From Neodiprion pinetum (lineage: Eukaryota; Arthropoda; Insecta; Hymenoptera; Diprionidae): 64,000 nucleotides of DNA. The first letter of the stretch is position 1, and every line of letters begins with the position of its first letter. A program made the position numbers and the translations under genes. This document shows positions 42,301 to 53,420 of this stretch, piece by piece. The DNA lies in the NCBI RefSeq assembly GCF_021155775.2, contig NC_060233.1, forward strand, positions 28,189,456 to 28,253,455, given 5' to 3'. Below the pieces are notes generated by a model. The model saw only the letters and a list, made by a program, of their open reading frames with translations, did no database searches and was not told the DNA's origin.

Positions 42301-45300
42301 CCACGTCACGGCATCGATTCCAGGAGGCTATAGATGTCCGGTAATTAAACCGATTCTTTCAACCCTGAGCCTAGGGTTATTTTTATCTCTCACGGATCAT
42401 TAATTCCTGAGATCTTTGTTACTCGGCAAGTTCGTTGACTGAAGCGATAACAGCCCCTTCGCCTTATCTCGAGCTACGCGGCTGACTGAACTGTGCAGAA
42501 ATTAAAGTAGGAACAGCTCCGTTGTGAAATATGTGGAGGAAAAACCCGCTGCCATGACAAGGGAAAAGCGAAATTCTCTTTCCACATTCGGAAGGTGCGT
42601 GCGTTCTTTACTGTACTCCGTGTGCACTTCGTGGAAAAGACTCGCGATTATCTAATCACCCCTGTCTACGGGTTCTCGACTCCCCTTTATAACAAAAATG
42701 GATTCGAATTGTGCAGATCACGATCAGCGTCATTGAACGTTTCAAAATTCGGTTTTGAAGTCAGTCCCGCATGTTTCGGCCGGCACATCCCGCACAGGGG
42801 TTGCTAATCTTATTACAATTCTCTAAAGCCTTGTAAAGATGAAAAAGTCTCTTAGGTAAAGCCAATTTCTGTAACCTGATTCCGTTCCATATCAAAAGTC
42901 CCGGCAGCCTACTCAATAACTGGATATGTATAATGACTTTAGTCGCATTGGCCACTGCGCTGCGATGTAGCAGTTTATATGTATAGCTGCTACCTGCTGC
43001 CTTCTCCTCGTTCGCCCATTCTTGAATTATATATTAAATCTAGTGGCGGTCCTTCACACCAGATGAATGTTTTATAACGTATTTATAAGCTACCCTCCGA
43101 GAATGTTTTTCCTGTGTTTCATGATGAAACCAAGATTCGGCTGAGCGAAATTTACGAGCGAGGTATAAGGTGGAGGACAGATCTCATGATTCAATTATAA
43201 AAGGACTGTGGGTATGAGCTCACTTTCAAAAATGGGAAAGATACGGATTCTTAGACTGACTTCAAGTGTTAGGGACACCAATTTATCAGTACGGATGCAT
43301 GATTCGCATTGGACATAACATTTTTTGATTTCAAAAATATGTTGGCTGAAATTTCGATTGTTGTAACCATCCATAGTTTATCTCATAGTTTTCACACTAA
43401 TATCGTCAGAAACTGATCTTAAGTACATTTTACATTGGCGATGATAATTCTTGTGTTAAATCGCGCGTTGAATCTAACCAGTACGAACGCTGTAAAGTTT
43501 GACATTCGTTCTTATTGTTAACGTAGCTTAAGATACCGCCGAGAAACAAAAAATTCGATTTCGAAGCCAGACGCCTTGGTTGAGCGAGAAAAGTGGATCC
43601 ACTTATAAAAAAGCAGTCGCCGCAGCAGCAGCGAGTGCCGATAAACCAGCATCTCGAGTTGGCTCACTAACCCCAATGATGTGGTACGGATAACAAAGAT
43701 CAATTGAACGGTTCTCGCGAGCGTATCGACGAGTCCAAAGTGTATAGCCAGCCGAAGGTCAGACCCGTTGAACTTTCTTTTCTGATGTGGAAACACTCTT
43801 CACCCAGTTTCATCGTGAGTGGGTAAATTTTTGACACGACGATATTGTTTGAGCTCCAGACAAATTGGAATACCGGATACATCAGGGACCTCCGACGATA
43901 AAGGGATATGCGCATCCTGTTTCACGGCAGATACTGCAGACCACGGTATCCAGGGGCGTTGGCTCCGTTAGTTCATATTTCATGAGGATCTCGATGCATC
44001 AAGAATTCCGGGCAGGTCCAAAGTGTTTGTTACATGAGAGGTGAGAGGCGAGATAAGAGCCTTCGCTGGCAGGATACATCTGCTACCAGATGCTGCACCA
44101 GTCGACACGTGTGCAGCAGTGCGCGATGCCTCACAGTGTAATGTAGGTTTTCGAAAGCTGTGAGATCATCATAATGGGATACAACCCCATGAATAACGCA
44201 AACGTGGCTGGCTTCCTCTGGACATCGGTTGTCTAGCTTCGCTTCCACTGACATTTGTTGAGGCGAATACACTCGGCGATGCCTCGTCCAATAAAAACTC
44301 TCACCAAATTGCTTCGAGCATCAGGCAATAAATACGCATCAATACCGCTCCCGACCAACTGTCACGAGTCGTCGTGGCGCGTCAGGATCCTTCGTGCCTA
44401 CCCACCCAGTCGAATGGCGCAAACCAATACATCCTGATTTTCTAAGGGAATTAAAAGTTTCCCGCTGTCGCTCGGTGACGCCTTCAACGTCCCGGTATTT
44501 CCCTGGAGGACGCCGCAAACCGCCAAGACGCCTAGACACTGCGACGTGCCTGCGATCTTGGGTAACGTCATGCACCGCATTTTATTCCGAACAACATATC
44601 CCGCTCGTCTGTCAGTGAAACTTGAGCATTTCCGATTTACTTCTCGTTTCTGAAATTGATCGTCATTTCCACGCCAATGTCTGGATATGTGATCGTAATC
44701 AACGACTTTTCGAAATGCAGCTGGATCTTTGGCTAACACGAGGAGCACTTTCTTACTTGAGAAATTACTCCGAAACACTCTTTGTCAGCTCCTGGTCATG
44801 TCATACTTCATCTTCAGATCTTCAGCGTTAAGATTTATGGCTAAGATTTGATGGAACAAGCTCTGTGGCTGACAGTTCAGAACAGTACAAGTTGTAAATA
44901 TTTAATGGAGCTACGCGGTGCCTAATTCGTTCAGGAGTTTTTTCTTCGCCACAGTTTAGGGACGGCAGTGATTCCAGTTGGACTATTGTTCGAGACAGAA
45001 GCATCTCTTAATGCGATTAACTTCTCGCACGCAACTCTAACCGAAAGCTACACCTGACAGATCGGCTTAAACCACCTTCGTCATTCCCTGTACCAAAACC
45101 AAACTGCTAAGAGATTGATCTTGGAGGGATACCTGAACCGAATCACGCGATGGGGACTTAACTTAATAAATCACCAGATGGAAATGGATCCGTTTCTATT
45201 TGTCCGAAGTCAGATGTTAAGCTGACTTGCATATTACTGGAAGTTTTCTTCGTCGCAGCTTCTGTTGTACATCGTGCAAGTGTATAACTTTTTAATCTAG

Positions 45301-47701
45301 TTGCTTTTCGTCAATCGATGCAGCTTGATTTAAGAACGATGTACTGGTTCCTCCTCGTTAAACTTCCAAAGTAAGTTTTCTTTTAAAAACTCCGCACTGG
45401 AACATTTGAAAAAAAAAAAACACATAAAAAAGTATTAGAGACTTAAGTTCTGCCACGACGGTCTAAAAGCTTATAATGAATTCTCCGGGGGTGCTTTAGC
45501 TGCCGAAGCTAAAAAAAATTTTCGTATCAATCACTGTGACCGAGTCAGCCTAACTTGGACACTAATGGAAAATTCTTCCCCAAATTAATCGGAGGGTGAA
45601 AATAAAATTCCAAATATTCGCTGCAACATGCGTACTTGAACAATATATCCTGAATTAAAGAGTTTTCGTGAGAAAAACATTCAAAACTTAGTATACCATC
45701 TTAGTCAAGGCTAAACATTTTCGTGTAAATGGAATATTTTTTCGTTAATTGAGTCATCGTATCATATAATTGTAAAATATATATTGAAGGTAATATTCAG
45801 CGAAAAGTATTTAGCAAAATAAAAATACTTGACACTAAATCAAAATGTATAAATTCTCATAGGTAAAAATCATGTATGCGTCAGCAATGTTGAACATGCT
45901 TAATTGATTTACGATTAGTCTGTTAAACCGTACATAGATCCATAAAAAATATCTTCTTATTTTCCTTAGCAAAGTTTTCTGAACAACTAAAGCAAACTTT
46001 CCTTGTTTCGTCTTACCGTAACGTTTTATTACCTGCGGAAAAGTAGGTCAAAAAAGCGAGTAATTTGTGAGTAAACATGACAGTGGCTGCAAGAAAGGGC
46101 ATGAGGAAGTTGTTCAATTAGATCGACCATAAAGCTTGGGGTGACTGATACACGGGGTGGAGCTTTGGTGTGTGAATATTACGGACGATTCTGGTAGCGT
46201 CGCGACGCTGTGTCTGGCTCCTAACAGTCTGTGATGTGACTCATTTCAGGCGGCGGTACGGCGCGCCCAAAGATGACGCTGAACCTCGACGCTGGGGGGA
46301 TGGACGGGGTTGGTGGTAAAGTAGGCCTAAAAAAACCCGGAGGACTTTGCCTTGGACTGCCCCTGGAGATGGGCACTTCCCGCGGATCCGCTGACCTCGT
46401 TGACGCAGACCTGCCCTTGGAGAGACAAGGGTGAGATGAATGTCTTCATATTCCATCATGAATTCTGCTGACTTTTGAAACCCTCCGGCTATATGTCGAT
46501 ATCCCTGCGCCGTTTTTATTATGTTTTCATTTATCTCGATGCTTGGTTTTATTTCCGCACTACTGTATTAGGATGATTCCGTGCGTGGATATACACGATC
46601 CTTGACTTGTGAGTAGTTTTTTTTTTTCTGCTTGTTATTTGAAACAGGACGTTCCTATTCGGCAAAGTCACGATATACAGAATTGAGGATAAAAATGTGC
46701 CGGAGTGAACGATACGCAATGCATGTTGGTACTCGTGTATGCGAGTGAATTTCACTATCCAATTTCTCAGCTTCAGCGCGTTTTTTAAAATTGATGTCAC
46801 AACTGCTTTATTCTTGCCGTCGTTTCGTTTGGCATAGAATCGCGTATAAAAACTGTCGAGTGCTGGAAGTAATGCCGCAGCTGAATTAAAACCGCAAGTG
46901 GAACAATGGCGGCCATGTTGATTCCATGCTAGTAGTTGAACTTGCTTGTTTGATATGTTCAAAAATTTTATTTCTTAGTTTATAGATAAATTTACCGTTC
47001 TGCGTCTAACATCTTGAATTTAATTCTGAAGACAGACATTTGGTTGGTTGCTTTGAAAACGACCGAACACCAATTTTTAAACCAATACCATACTGCTTAT
47101 CGAAGTTTTAATTAGATAACATAGTTCACATCGTCTTGACTTTTTCTACTTTGAGGCTAGATTCGAAACAATTCAAGAAATGAATATCTTCATTCAACCA
47201 GTTTCGAACCTTTGCGTAAAGTTTTGACTACGAGACATGAGTCCGACTAAAATAATCATCAGCCAAATTATTTTGTTCGGTGATTTTTTGTGTTTCTAGA
47301 TGGTACCACGGATCGATTACCCGAATCGAGGCGGAAGCAGTCCTTCGTTTACTAAGAGAGGGAAGCTACCTGGTCAGAAACAGCGAGTCTACTAAACAGG
47401 ATTATTCTCTGTCTCTCAAGTGAGTATAAGCCAAGGTTTAAAAAGAGGAGAAGAAGCATCTGCCACATCGAGACGGAATGATCTCCTAACAATTCCATTT
47501 CGAAATTGCAGAAGCGCAAGAGGATTCATGCATATGCGAATACAGCGGAACGAGGAATTGAATGCCTACATTCTCGGCCAATTCAGTAAGCCCTTCGAGA
47601 CTATTCCAGAAATGGTTCGTCACTTCAGTGTAAATCGGTTGCCGATACGGGGAGCCGAGCATATGTGCCTGCTCCATCCAGTGATAGCCCAACTTTTGTA
47701 G
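15243..47701 (+). CDS. SH2-domain adapter protein, SHB/SHD/SHE/SHF family (6 exons found, N-terminus incomplete)
   Basis: Exons 15243-15362, 20954-21089, 37311-39665, 46250-46430, 47300-47419 and 47512-47701 join without a frame break (phases 0, 1, 1, 2, 2) into at least 1033 residues. The family is known for scaffolds that sit downstream of receptor tyrosine kinases: tyrosine motifs become phosphorylated and the C-terminal SH2 domain binds phosphotyrosine. Seen here are N-terminal tyrosine motifs (CDEYSLP, VEEYSDPRDSR, AYSEP), a long disordered basic and Ser-rich middle, the linker DLPLERQG just before the SH2 domain, and an SH2 domain from about residue 932 to the end. The SH2 domain starts WYHG, carries the binding arginine in SYLVRNS (about R957), and contains GFMHMR and LPIRGAEHMCLL, all typical of this family. 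Vertebrate members are about 340-520 residues, so this one is roughly twice as long. No initiator exon was found. Confidence 0.85.
15363..20953 (+). other. Intron of the SH2 adapter gene (5.6 kb)
   Basis: No further exon is required here, because the flanking exons join in phase 0. The intron contains a pyrimidine-rich stretch at 18960-19040, a C-rich stretch around 19200-19250, a (TTA)n/(TTG)n microsatellite at 19553-19600, and from about 19637 a fragment related to the dispersed repeat described at 24602 and 32758. Short ORFs here have no protein-like features. Confidence 0.55.
19553..19600. repeat. (ATT)n-(GTT)n-(ATT)n microsatellite
   Basis: A run of ATT units passes into about seven GTT units and back to ATT. 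It lies in an intron of the SH2 adapter gene and has no coding role. Confidence 0.95.
20954..21089 (+). CDS. SH2 adapter gene, second exon identified
   Basis: The acceptor is CATCCCGTTTCAG and the donor is G|GTGAGT. The exon holds 45 codons plus one base (phase 0 in, phase 1 out). It encodes VEEYSDPRDSRAKAYSEPS and LYAKVNRDYCRPYT. The Y-x-(D/E)-P-x-(D/E) type tyrosine motifs resemble those repeated in the N-terminal halves of SHB, SHD and SHF. The extra base plus the first two bases of the 37311 exon gives Asp, and the frame stays open across the 16 kb intron. Confidence 0.72.
22457..22466. promoter_or_regulatory. Full palindromic CRE-like site
   Basis: The palindrome GTGACGTCAC contains the canonical TGACGTCA element bound by CREB/ATF bZIP factors. 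It is a sequence match only and lies deep in the 16 kb intron. Chance occurrence is quite possible at this window size. Confidence 0.3.
24602..25022 (-). repeat. Dispersed repeat, long copy 1 (inverted relative to copy 2)
   Basis: The reverse complement of this stretch aligns along essentially its full length with 32758-33180. Shared segments include ATCCTTTTTTGGTAATTG, GGTTTACTCTACTTTTTTAG and GCACAAGCATTAAATTTTCG. The outer end carries CACTGAGAAAAATTT, a clean boundary with copy 2. It has no ORF, so it is probably a non-autonomous mobile element (MITE-like). A matching terminal inverted repeat at the other end was not seen, so the class is open. Confidence 0.8.
25461..25750. repeat. Long imperfect inverted repeat (foldback)
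   Basis: The left arm, about 25461-25571, is closely matched by the reverse complement of the right arm, about 25641-25750, across a spacer of about 70 nt. Shared arm features are GGAAGTA at the inner end, CGATCAT, AAAAATTCTTCG and a TCAAAGG/TCAAGG block at the outer end. A transcript would fold into a hairpin with arms of about 110 bp containing mismatches. It could be a degenerate foldback transposon or a hairpin-RNA source. Confidence 0.75.
27183..27329. repeat. G-rich tracts
   Basis: Uninterrupted G runs occur at 27183-27203 (with one A) and again at about 27315-27329. The intervening DNA is ordinary. Such tracts can form G-quadruplexes on the + strand and are also frequent sites of sequencing-length error. 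Confidence 0.85.
28030..28500. repeat. Degenerate short-period repeats
   Basis: Variants of a word like GAAATC(C/T)T followed by (A/T)-rich spacer recur roughly every 20-40 nt here. A similar texture appears at 34310-34480. The period is too eroded to state a consensus, so this looks like an old minisatellite. Confidence 0.35.
29146..29188. repeat. CT-rich microsatellite
   Basis: A TCTCTC-type pyrimidine run inside the large intron of the SH2 adapter gene. Confidence 0.85.
30413..30420 (+). promoter_or_regulatory. Candidate TATA box of an intronic promoter
   Basis: TATAAAAG is followed by a GC-rich stretch (GGGGCGGCAGAGTCCCCGCTG), unlike the AT-rich surroundings. This arrangement resembles a core promoter pointing right, towards the large coding exon at 37311. 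It might start a shorter SH2 adapter isoform or a non-coding RNA. No clear initiator element or downstream exon was identified. Confidence 0.25.
31630..31747. promoter_or_regulatory. Cluster of three related ~22-bp motifs around an NRF1-type palindrome
   Basis: Three versions of a GGGACG(A/C)(A/G)AGT...CAATT module occur here: at about 31631-31653 and 31662-31680 on +, and at 31723-31746 on -. The second and third form an inverted pair with a perfect 11-bp core (GGGACGAAAGT / ACTTTCGTCCC). Between them, at 31688-31699, is the perfect palindrome TGCGCATGCGCA, the consensus site for NRF1 (erect wing in flies). The arrangement looks like a promoter or enhancer core inside the intron. Confidence 0.45.
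31945..32120 (+). repeat. Short relative of the dispersed repeat
   Basis: It begins TTGTTACGGTTACTAGAAGA (compare TTGTTACAGTAACTAGAAAG in the copy at 32758) and later has AGTACGAGTGATGATAATCGGA, parallel to that copy's 3' half. The central part is missing, so it appears to be an internally deleted and diverged copy. A similar fragment starts near 19637. Confidence 0.5.
32758..33180 (+). repeat. Dispersed repeat, long copy 2
   Basis: It starts with CACTGAGAAAAATTT and matches the reverse complement of 24602-25022 over about 420 bp with scattered mismatches. It has no ORF, consistent with a non-autonomous element. It lies in the same intron as copy 1, 7.7 kb away and in opposite orientation. 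Confidence 0.8.
36236..36259. repeat. (TTC)n microsatellite
   Basis: About eight TTC units lie in the large intron, about 1 kb before the 2.36 kb coding exon. No coding frame uses it. Confidence 0.95.
37311..39665 (+). CDS. SH2 adapter gene, giant scaffold exon (785 residues)
   Basis: The acceptor TTTTCTCCACAG and donor G|GTGAGT bound a 2355-bp open frame that takes phase 1 and leaves phase 1. The protein is Ser/Pro/Arg-rich and looks disordered. It contains SPYYYGDLF, proline-rich stretches such as APAPPSPPSTAPLP (SH3-type ligands), and an acidic run DEADEDEETADKEEAE. Two internal repeats are present: four [IL]-[LM]-E-[FI]-K-(G)RP units between 38594 and 38832, spaced 24, 24 and 23 codons, and two DLPFDMPKLRRR copies at 39446 and 39542, spaced 32 codons. 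Its high GC and codon regularity contrast with the AT-rich introns. Reading past the donor would stop at 39682, so a truncated read-through product is possible. Confidence 0.92.
39666..46249 (+). other. Intron of the SH2 adapter gene (6.6 kb)
   Basis: No exon is needed, because phase 1 joins phase 1. A stretch at about 41390-42250 and another at about 43900-44830 are GC-richer than their surroundings and contain overlapping short ORFs on both strands. None has a recognisable domain or splice-site support. They could be regulatory DNA or old transposon remnants. Confidence 0.5.
46250..46430 (+). CDS. SH2 adapter gene, linker exon before the SH2 domain
   Basis: The acceptor is TGACTCATTTCAG and the donor GG|GTGAGA. 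The exon is 181 bp, phase 1 in and phase 2 out. It encodes a Gly/Leu-rich linker (GGMDGVGGKVGLKKPGGLC) and ends DADLPLERQG. The LPLE(R/K)Q-x-W(Y/F)HG junction to the next exon is a hallmark of the SHB/SHD/SHE/SHF family, which fixes both the exon and the family assignment. Confidence 0.9.
47300..47419 (+). CDS. SH2 adapter gene, SH2 domain exon 1
   Basis: The acceptor is TGTGTTTCTAG and the donor AA|GTGAGT. It encodes the first half of the SH2 domain, from WYHGSITR through SYLVRNSES to DYSLSLK. The first Arg after WYHG and the Arg of the YLVR strand are the conserved phosphotyrosine contacts, and both are present, so the domain should bind phosphotyrosine. Confidence 0.95.
47512..47701 (+). 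CDS. SH2 adapter gene, SH2 domain exon 2 and stop
   Basis: The acceptor TTCGAAATTGCAG follows a 92-nt intron. It encodes SARGFMHMRIQ, a variable ILGQFSKPFETIPEMVRH stretch, and LPIRGAEHMCLLHPVIAQLL, ending at TAG. The family-typical GAEHM(S/C)LL ending is present, and the protein stops right after the SH2 domain, as in SHB-family proteins. Confidence 0.95.
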
Positions 47702-47840
47702 CGCATCTATCGCAGCGCCCTTTAAGGCGCTACAATAATTACCGCACTTTCCCAGAACATTTTCTTGCAAATTTGTCCAGTTTCGCTCGAGCGAGCCGAA
47801 ACGATCACCGGAATTACCGACCTGAATATCGACCAGAAGC

Positions 47841-47863
47841 GAGATAGAGAGAGAGAGAGAGAG
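47841..47863. repeat. (GA)n microsatellite
   Basis: About eleven GA units in the probable 3' UTR of the SH2 adapter gene, about 140 nt after the stop codon. Confidence 0.9.
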
Positions 47864-50001
47864 CAGAAGGGGGAGAGAGAGACAGGCAAAGAAATGAACG
47901 AGGGATGAGCTCTTATGAGAGGACCCGTTCAATTCTAAAGAATCGATGAAATATTTATCTCAGGGAATTTTCAATGGATTCAATTTTGGGTTTTGATTAT
48001 ATCCGAGCACATGTATAGTGGATAAAATATTTGTGATGATATTCTCTAGAATTGACATTGAATTTCCATTTTTCTTTTATTTTTTTCTTTCTAACTCACG
48101 GTATGTAATGGGTTTTTGTAGCATGAGAAGTTGACATTTTTTTAGTTGACCCGATACGCCGTTTTCTCGTTTTTGATTTCGTATGCGGTATAATCCTCGT
48201 ACGTCGCAACGGTACATACTGACAAAACAAATATTTCACTTTTTCTTCATACGATGATTAATTGCTTATCCTAATCTCGTTAATTTTCTGTATTTCATAA
48301 CGAATGGATTATATTTTTGTCAAAGTAATCGTACATTCGTACAAAATTTGAAAGATAAAAATGAAAAAAACAATGTATCGAAAATCAAGGCACAGACTTG
48401 CGAAATTCCGGAGATATGTGCATATATCTTGCTGCATCGAAATCAATTTTCATGAAATTCGAGGTCGTCACTGAAAAAGTATAGGAACGAAAATTCCCTC
48501 GCGTTCATCAATTTGTTCAACCTACCAAACTTCCGTAATTTGAAACATTGTCTTCCCAAGCCGATGTGCGAAGATACTCGTCTCGCTATAAACTGCCGTA
48601 CACGGTGCAACTTAACGTAATATTTGGATTCCACCCAACGAATGGATAAGTCAACATCCCGGATGTTGTAATCTCGGATGACAGAGGCACGGACATGTAT
48701 CGATTCGGTACAGAACCGCGTATAATGAGCTGCATGCAGCGGAGTTGGCACCGTATTAGAATCTCACTGCAGTGCAGCTTGCATGATGATGAATAACAAG
48801 GTAGCGGAACTCGAGGACATGTGTTATACCTGTATGGATAGTTTGCGACTAGTTCTCCATTTTCTCTCTGCAAACAGACTTCAATTATCATAAGGTTGTG
48901 CAAAATGTATTCGATTTGTTTGCGAAAGGGCCAGAGTGCGAAGTGATGTACTGATCTCTTTATAGGATTATACAGGGAAAGTTGCAATCTTTCTCGCTCG
49001 CAACTGTCAATTCTCAATCGTGCAGAGGAGGCTCACTTGGTGTTTACCTCCGATTTAATCAGACTAGCAATTAACCGTGGGATTGTAAAATATTTCACAT
49101 TATTCGGCAGGTTACACACTTCTGAATCAGCCAAACGATCGATTTATCAGCTGAAAATAACGATTTTAAACTGGATAAGAACAAATTTCACTCTTTTCGA
49201 GGAACAAGAAAGTCATTAATTGATTTTATTACTATCTTCAATCCTGCCAAGATTGATTGTAATCAGAGAATAAACACCTCGCAACGTTTCGATGTCAGTT
49301 GATTGTAGCAGTGCGACGCGAAGTGAATACATTTAAGACGATGTTAGATGTAGGAATATATACGTAATATACATTTAGTATACTAGCAGTAAATTTCGTC
49401 TGTCAAAATGATGATGAAGGATGGATATAAATTTCACATATATCTATACTTTCGCGACAAACAGTAACAGGCCAAACTGAAAATTATGCTTGTCATTATA
49501 CTTATAATACGATACCTGTTATATTATTTACATGTAATTTGTATACATACGTGAAAATATTTTAACGTTCTTGTAAATCAGCGGGGCGAGATAGCTCGCA
49601 GAAAACAATGCCAAATATTAGGTAGATATTTAAACACTTTATTACGCATAACGGTAAATGAATATAGGTATATATATAATTATATATATGTGTATACATT
49701 ACAATTATAAGTATATTTACTGGTAGTTTTGTTGATTTCATCGTTCATCATTAATTAATTCATTAATTATTTTTAAACGTGAAACTTTCTTATAACTGTG
49801 ATTTTTTTTATTCATGTTTTTGTTCAACTTCGTTTTTTTAACATAAATATTGTTACCTTACATAGTTTCTACAATAACTATGCCTGAAACTAGTTAATCG
49901 ATGAATTTTCAAACATGCACTAGTAAAAGTAACTTAGTTACATACATTATTTCATGTGATATTAATTTGATATAAATGCCGTAACTACAACCAATGTTGC
50001 C

Positions 50002-50070
50002 ATCATCGTCATCACTATTATTATTATTGTTGTTATTATTACTATTACTACTATTATTATTATCATTATG
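50002..50070. repeat. Interrupted (ATT)n repeat
   Basis: ATT, GTT and ACT trinucleotide units are mixed in one tract. Similar short ATT runs follow at about 50535-50560 and 51470-51515. All lie in the AT-rich convergent intergenic region. Confidence 0.85.
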
Positions 50071-53000
50071 GGATCAATATTATTCGTGTTTTAATAATTC
50101 GTATTCAAATGAATAAAAGACAAACGCGGTAAACCACAAAAGTTACAGGTCAATGACCGGGTGCCTGCGTTTACAATTAGTTACGAATAAAAATATTTTC
50201 TTCTCACCTGTGATTCATTGTGTCTGAACGGCAATTAGTAAATAATGTTTGTATCGGTGATCGTGCAATATTACGAGTAAATTTTTGTCAATCGATATAT
50301 TCTTTTTTTTTTTCTATCTCTGTCAGTAACGTATCGATTGTTTACACTGTGGGACTAAAGCATGATTAATTATTCATTTTCAATATAAAAACACTGTTCG
50401 AATGTCGACACAGAATACAGACGTCCGTGCATTAACAATAATAAAACTAAATTTAATGAATATTAGCCTAAACATTTATTATAGATACTGCAGTTTTGAA
50501 CGATCGTAAATATCGGCGAAGCCGGATATGTTATTACATTATTATTATTATTATACGTATTGTAATTAATATTATTGTAGCGTTGAGGCGAGGTTTATAT
50601 TTAAGCAAAAAACAAACCAAAGATTCAAAGATCGAATGCTAATTACCTGTACGTACATACATACAATTTAGTTGGACCTAACTACATTTATAAGGTAATT
50701 GCAGCCAAACGATGTTTGTATGATTATTATTATAAGTCTGTCTCGTGCCAAATTAAAAAGAAAATGAAAAAAAAAATGTATGAAAATATTGGGTGCTTAC
50801 TGCTTAAAAATTAGAAAAACTTCCCAAAAGACTTCCACGCAGCTCATGCGATTCTCACCTCTCTTTCTCTTTCCCCCCATCTGTCTTTCTCTTTTTCTCC
50901 CTTTGTCACTCCGTTTCTCATTTACATCTCACGCGCCTGAAACTTTCGTATTTACTCTGGCGCTATTAGTCATTCATTTACAGTCTTCCAAAACTGAAAT
51001 CCCGTTCGGGTTTCAAAGAAATATGTTCTTCTAGCTAGACTTTATTGAGAACTTTATAACACGGAAGATTACACTAGATATTTCATCGCGCTTTCTGTGG
51101 CACCAGACAAACTTAATCTCAACGTTGACGGACCATTATCAGTGGTATAATACCGGAGTCCAATGATGGAAATAATATGCGGCGAAGCTATCTTTTCAAC
51201 GTTCGTATCTAGCTTTGCCTAGTATTTTGATTTCAGTTCAATGCTGATATCTTTTCCCCTAAAACGATATACCAGCAGCGAATCTGGTCTGGATTTACTT
51301 CTTCACAGTGAAAATAGTCCGTTAACATCAATTGGCTCATAATGCGATCGATACTATATTAACCTGCGTTGACTACTGTAAGCTGCCAGTATTATTAATT
51401 ATAACCAATAATGCATATCCACGTTAAAATTTTTAAGACCCGTTAGTGTCACACTATCATTATAATTGCAATTATTATTATTAGTATGATTACTTCTATC
51501 ATCGATATTATTATTGTTTTAAAACTATAATCTATATATATAAATATATATTTATTTAACATTGTATTCATTTGTATATTAATGGTGTCGTTAGCTCATG
51601 GTTGTAAACAAAATTCTATGTTGGATAATTAATAATATTAGTACATAAGATCTAAGGACTTAGAAGTTATGTATATATTATATACATATTATACATATAC
51701 ATAAAACACATACGTCTAGTCTCTTACACATATTATACAATAACAATTGTACAGGGTGACCTGTTTGAAACTTGATACCGATGCAATTTGATCCGCAGTA
51801 AAAATCTTCAAAATCTGGTTAGATTGTTACACGCCATACAAGTGTTCGCTAGTATTTTTTTCTTTTTTCAAAACGTTTATCGATACGTCACTCAAGCATA
51901 AAAATGTTTATACAGTTGATAATTAATCACGTTAAAAAATGACCACTTTTTGTCTAGCGATGACAGATTTTTTCTACGTCATGGATGGACGCGGATCCAA
52001 TATTATATAAACAGCACATTAAATCATAATTGGGACCAAATTTCATCGGCCGTTTCACAGAGGCCATTTTGTGTGGCAAAACAGTTAGATAGGCCACATT
52101 ACTTGTAGATACTCCCTGTACCTTGAAATTTATATGAAGTAGATTATAACTCGACTCATAACCTAATTACTCCTATTTACGTAGCGTCATAATCTATGTA
52201 ATTGTATACAATTTACAGGCCGAGCAAAAGCCTGAGACCCTGCAAAACTAATTTAGCCTGGACCCTGATTTACCAATTTTTTAAAATTCATACCTGCTAC
52301 AGGGAAACCGCAAAATTATATACTTCCAACTTCGTAATGTCTATAAATCTTTCAATTACATTATTGTATGTAATCTACTAAACCTGTGCGTGATTGTGAC
52401 GGGATCATCTTCCGGTCTGACGCGGATCATATTTAAACGGACCCAAATGTAAGGACTCTGTACTGGTATTAACTCTACCCGCGTCATACCGCTCAGTTAG
52501 TTCCTGAATCATCTTTGCTAGATAGTAGCAGATACGGTGTAAGCTGGAATTCCTTATTAACAATAAAACTTTAATAAGTTAATACGTCGAGCGTATTCTG
52601 TTGCAGTTACTTCTTACCTACCACCTCATGCATCATGCCTTTGGGGAAACACTTGCCAATGGAGAACACGCATCCAGGTGATCGATTATTTTGACACTAG
52701 AGCTGACGAAACTAAATCAAATTACGTTAAATCCGTGATTTTTTATCCCGATCAACGTGCAGTGGTTGCTGAAAAACCACGGGTTAAGCCATCGCCATGT
52801 CAGTATTTTGGACACATGTACCGTTACGGAAGTGGTATAAGCAGTAATTTCAAACTGCACTTCATTCTTCTTATCAATATTTTCAATCAAGTTCAAGAGA
52901 AACATGATGATCAATTTTTCAGATTTTAACAGATTAATTACCTATCAAACTTGAATACTCATCGCGTCTTACGGACAGAAAAAAATTTCAATTAAGATGT

Positions 53001-53229
53001 TTTCAATGTAGACAATTTTGCATTTACCGACCATAGAATCCTTTATAGGGTACATCTTTATGAACGCGTTTTTTCAATAAAATTAGTTTCTTCCTATACT
53101 TTTGGAAGGTACTGGAAATGGGGTCAAGCACATGCCATGAATAATTTTAAAAAGCGTGGGCAACATCTTTTGTTGTAATACAGAAATTTCTTCAGTACAT
53201 TTACGTTTTTAGTTTAGGGGGAGCGAAAA

Positions 53230-53248
53230 GGGGGGGGGGGGGGGGGGG
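53230..53248. repeat. Poly-G tract (19 G)
   Basis: An uninterrupted G homopolymer in AT-rich DNA. Its exact length is likely to be uncertain in any assembly. Confidence 0.9.
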
Positions 53249-53368
53249 TACTGGAATCACATCTGACCGATGAACTCGTCAGTCAGTCACAACTCGCTCA
53301 CGCGACGTGCCGATTCTATTCTATAAATTCTATAAATTCTAAGACAACAGAGTCAGTTGCTATCGAGC

Positions 53369-53420
53369 GTGTGCGTGTGTGCGTGCGTGCGTGCGTGTGT
53401 GTGTGTGTGTGTGTGTGTGT
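53369..53420. repeat. (GT)n/(GTGC)n microsatellite
   Basis: Mixed GTGC and GT units end in a pure GT run of about twelve copies. It lies in the convergent intergenic region. Confidence 0.95.
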
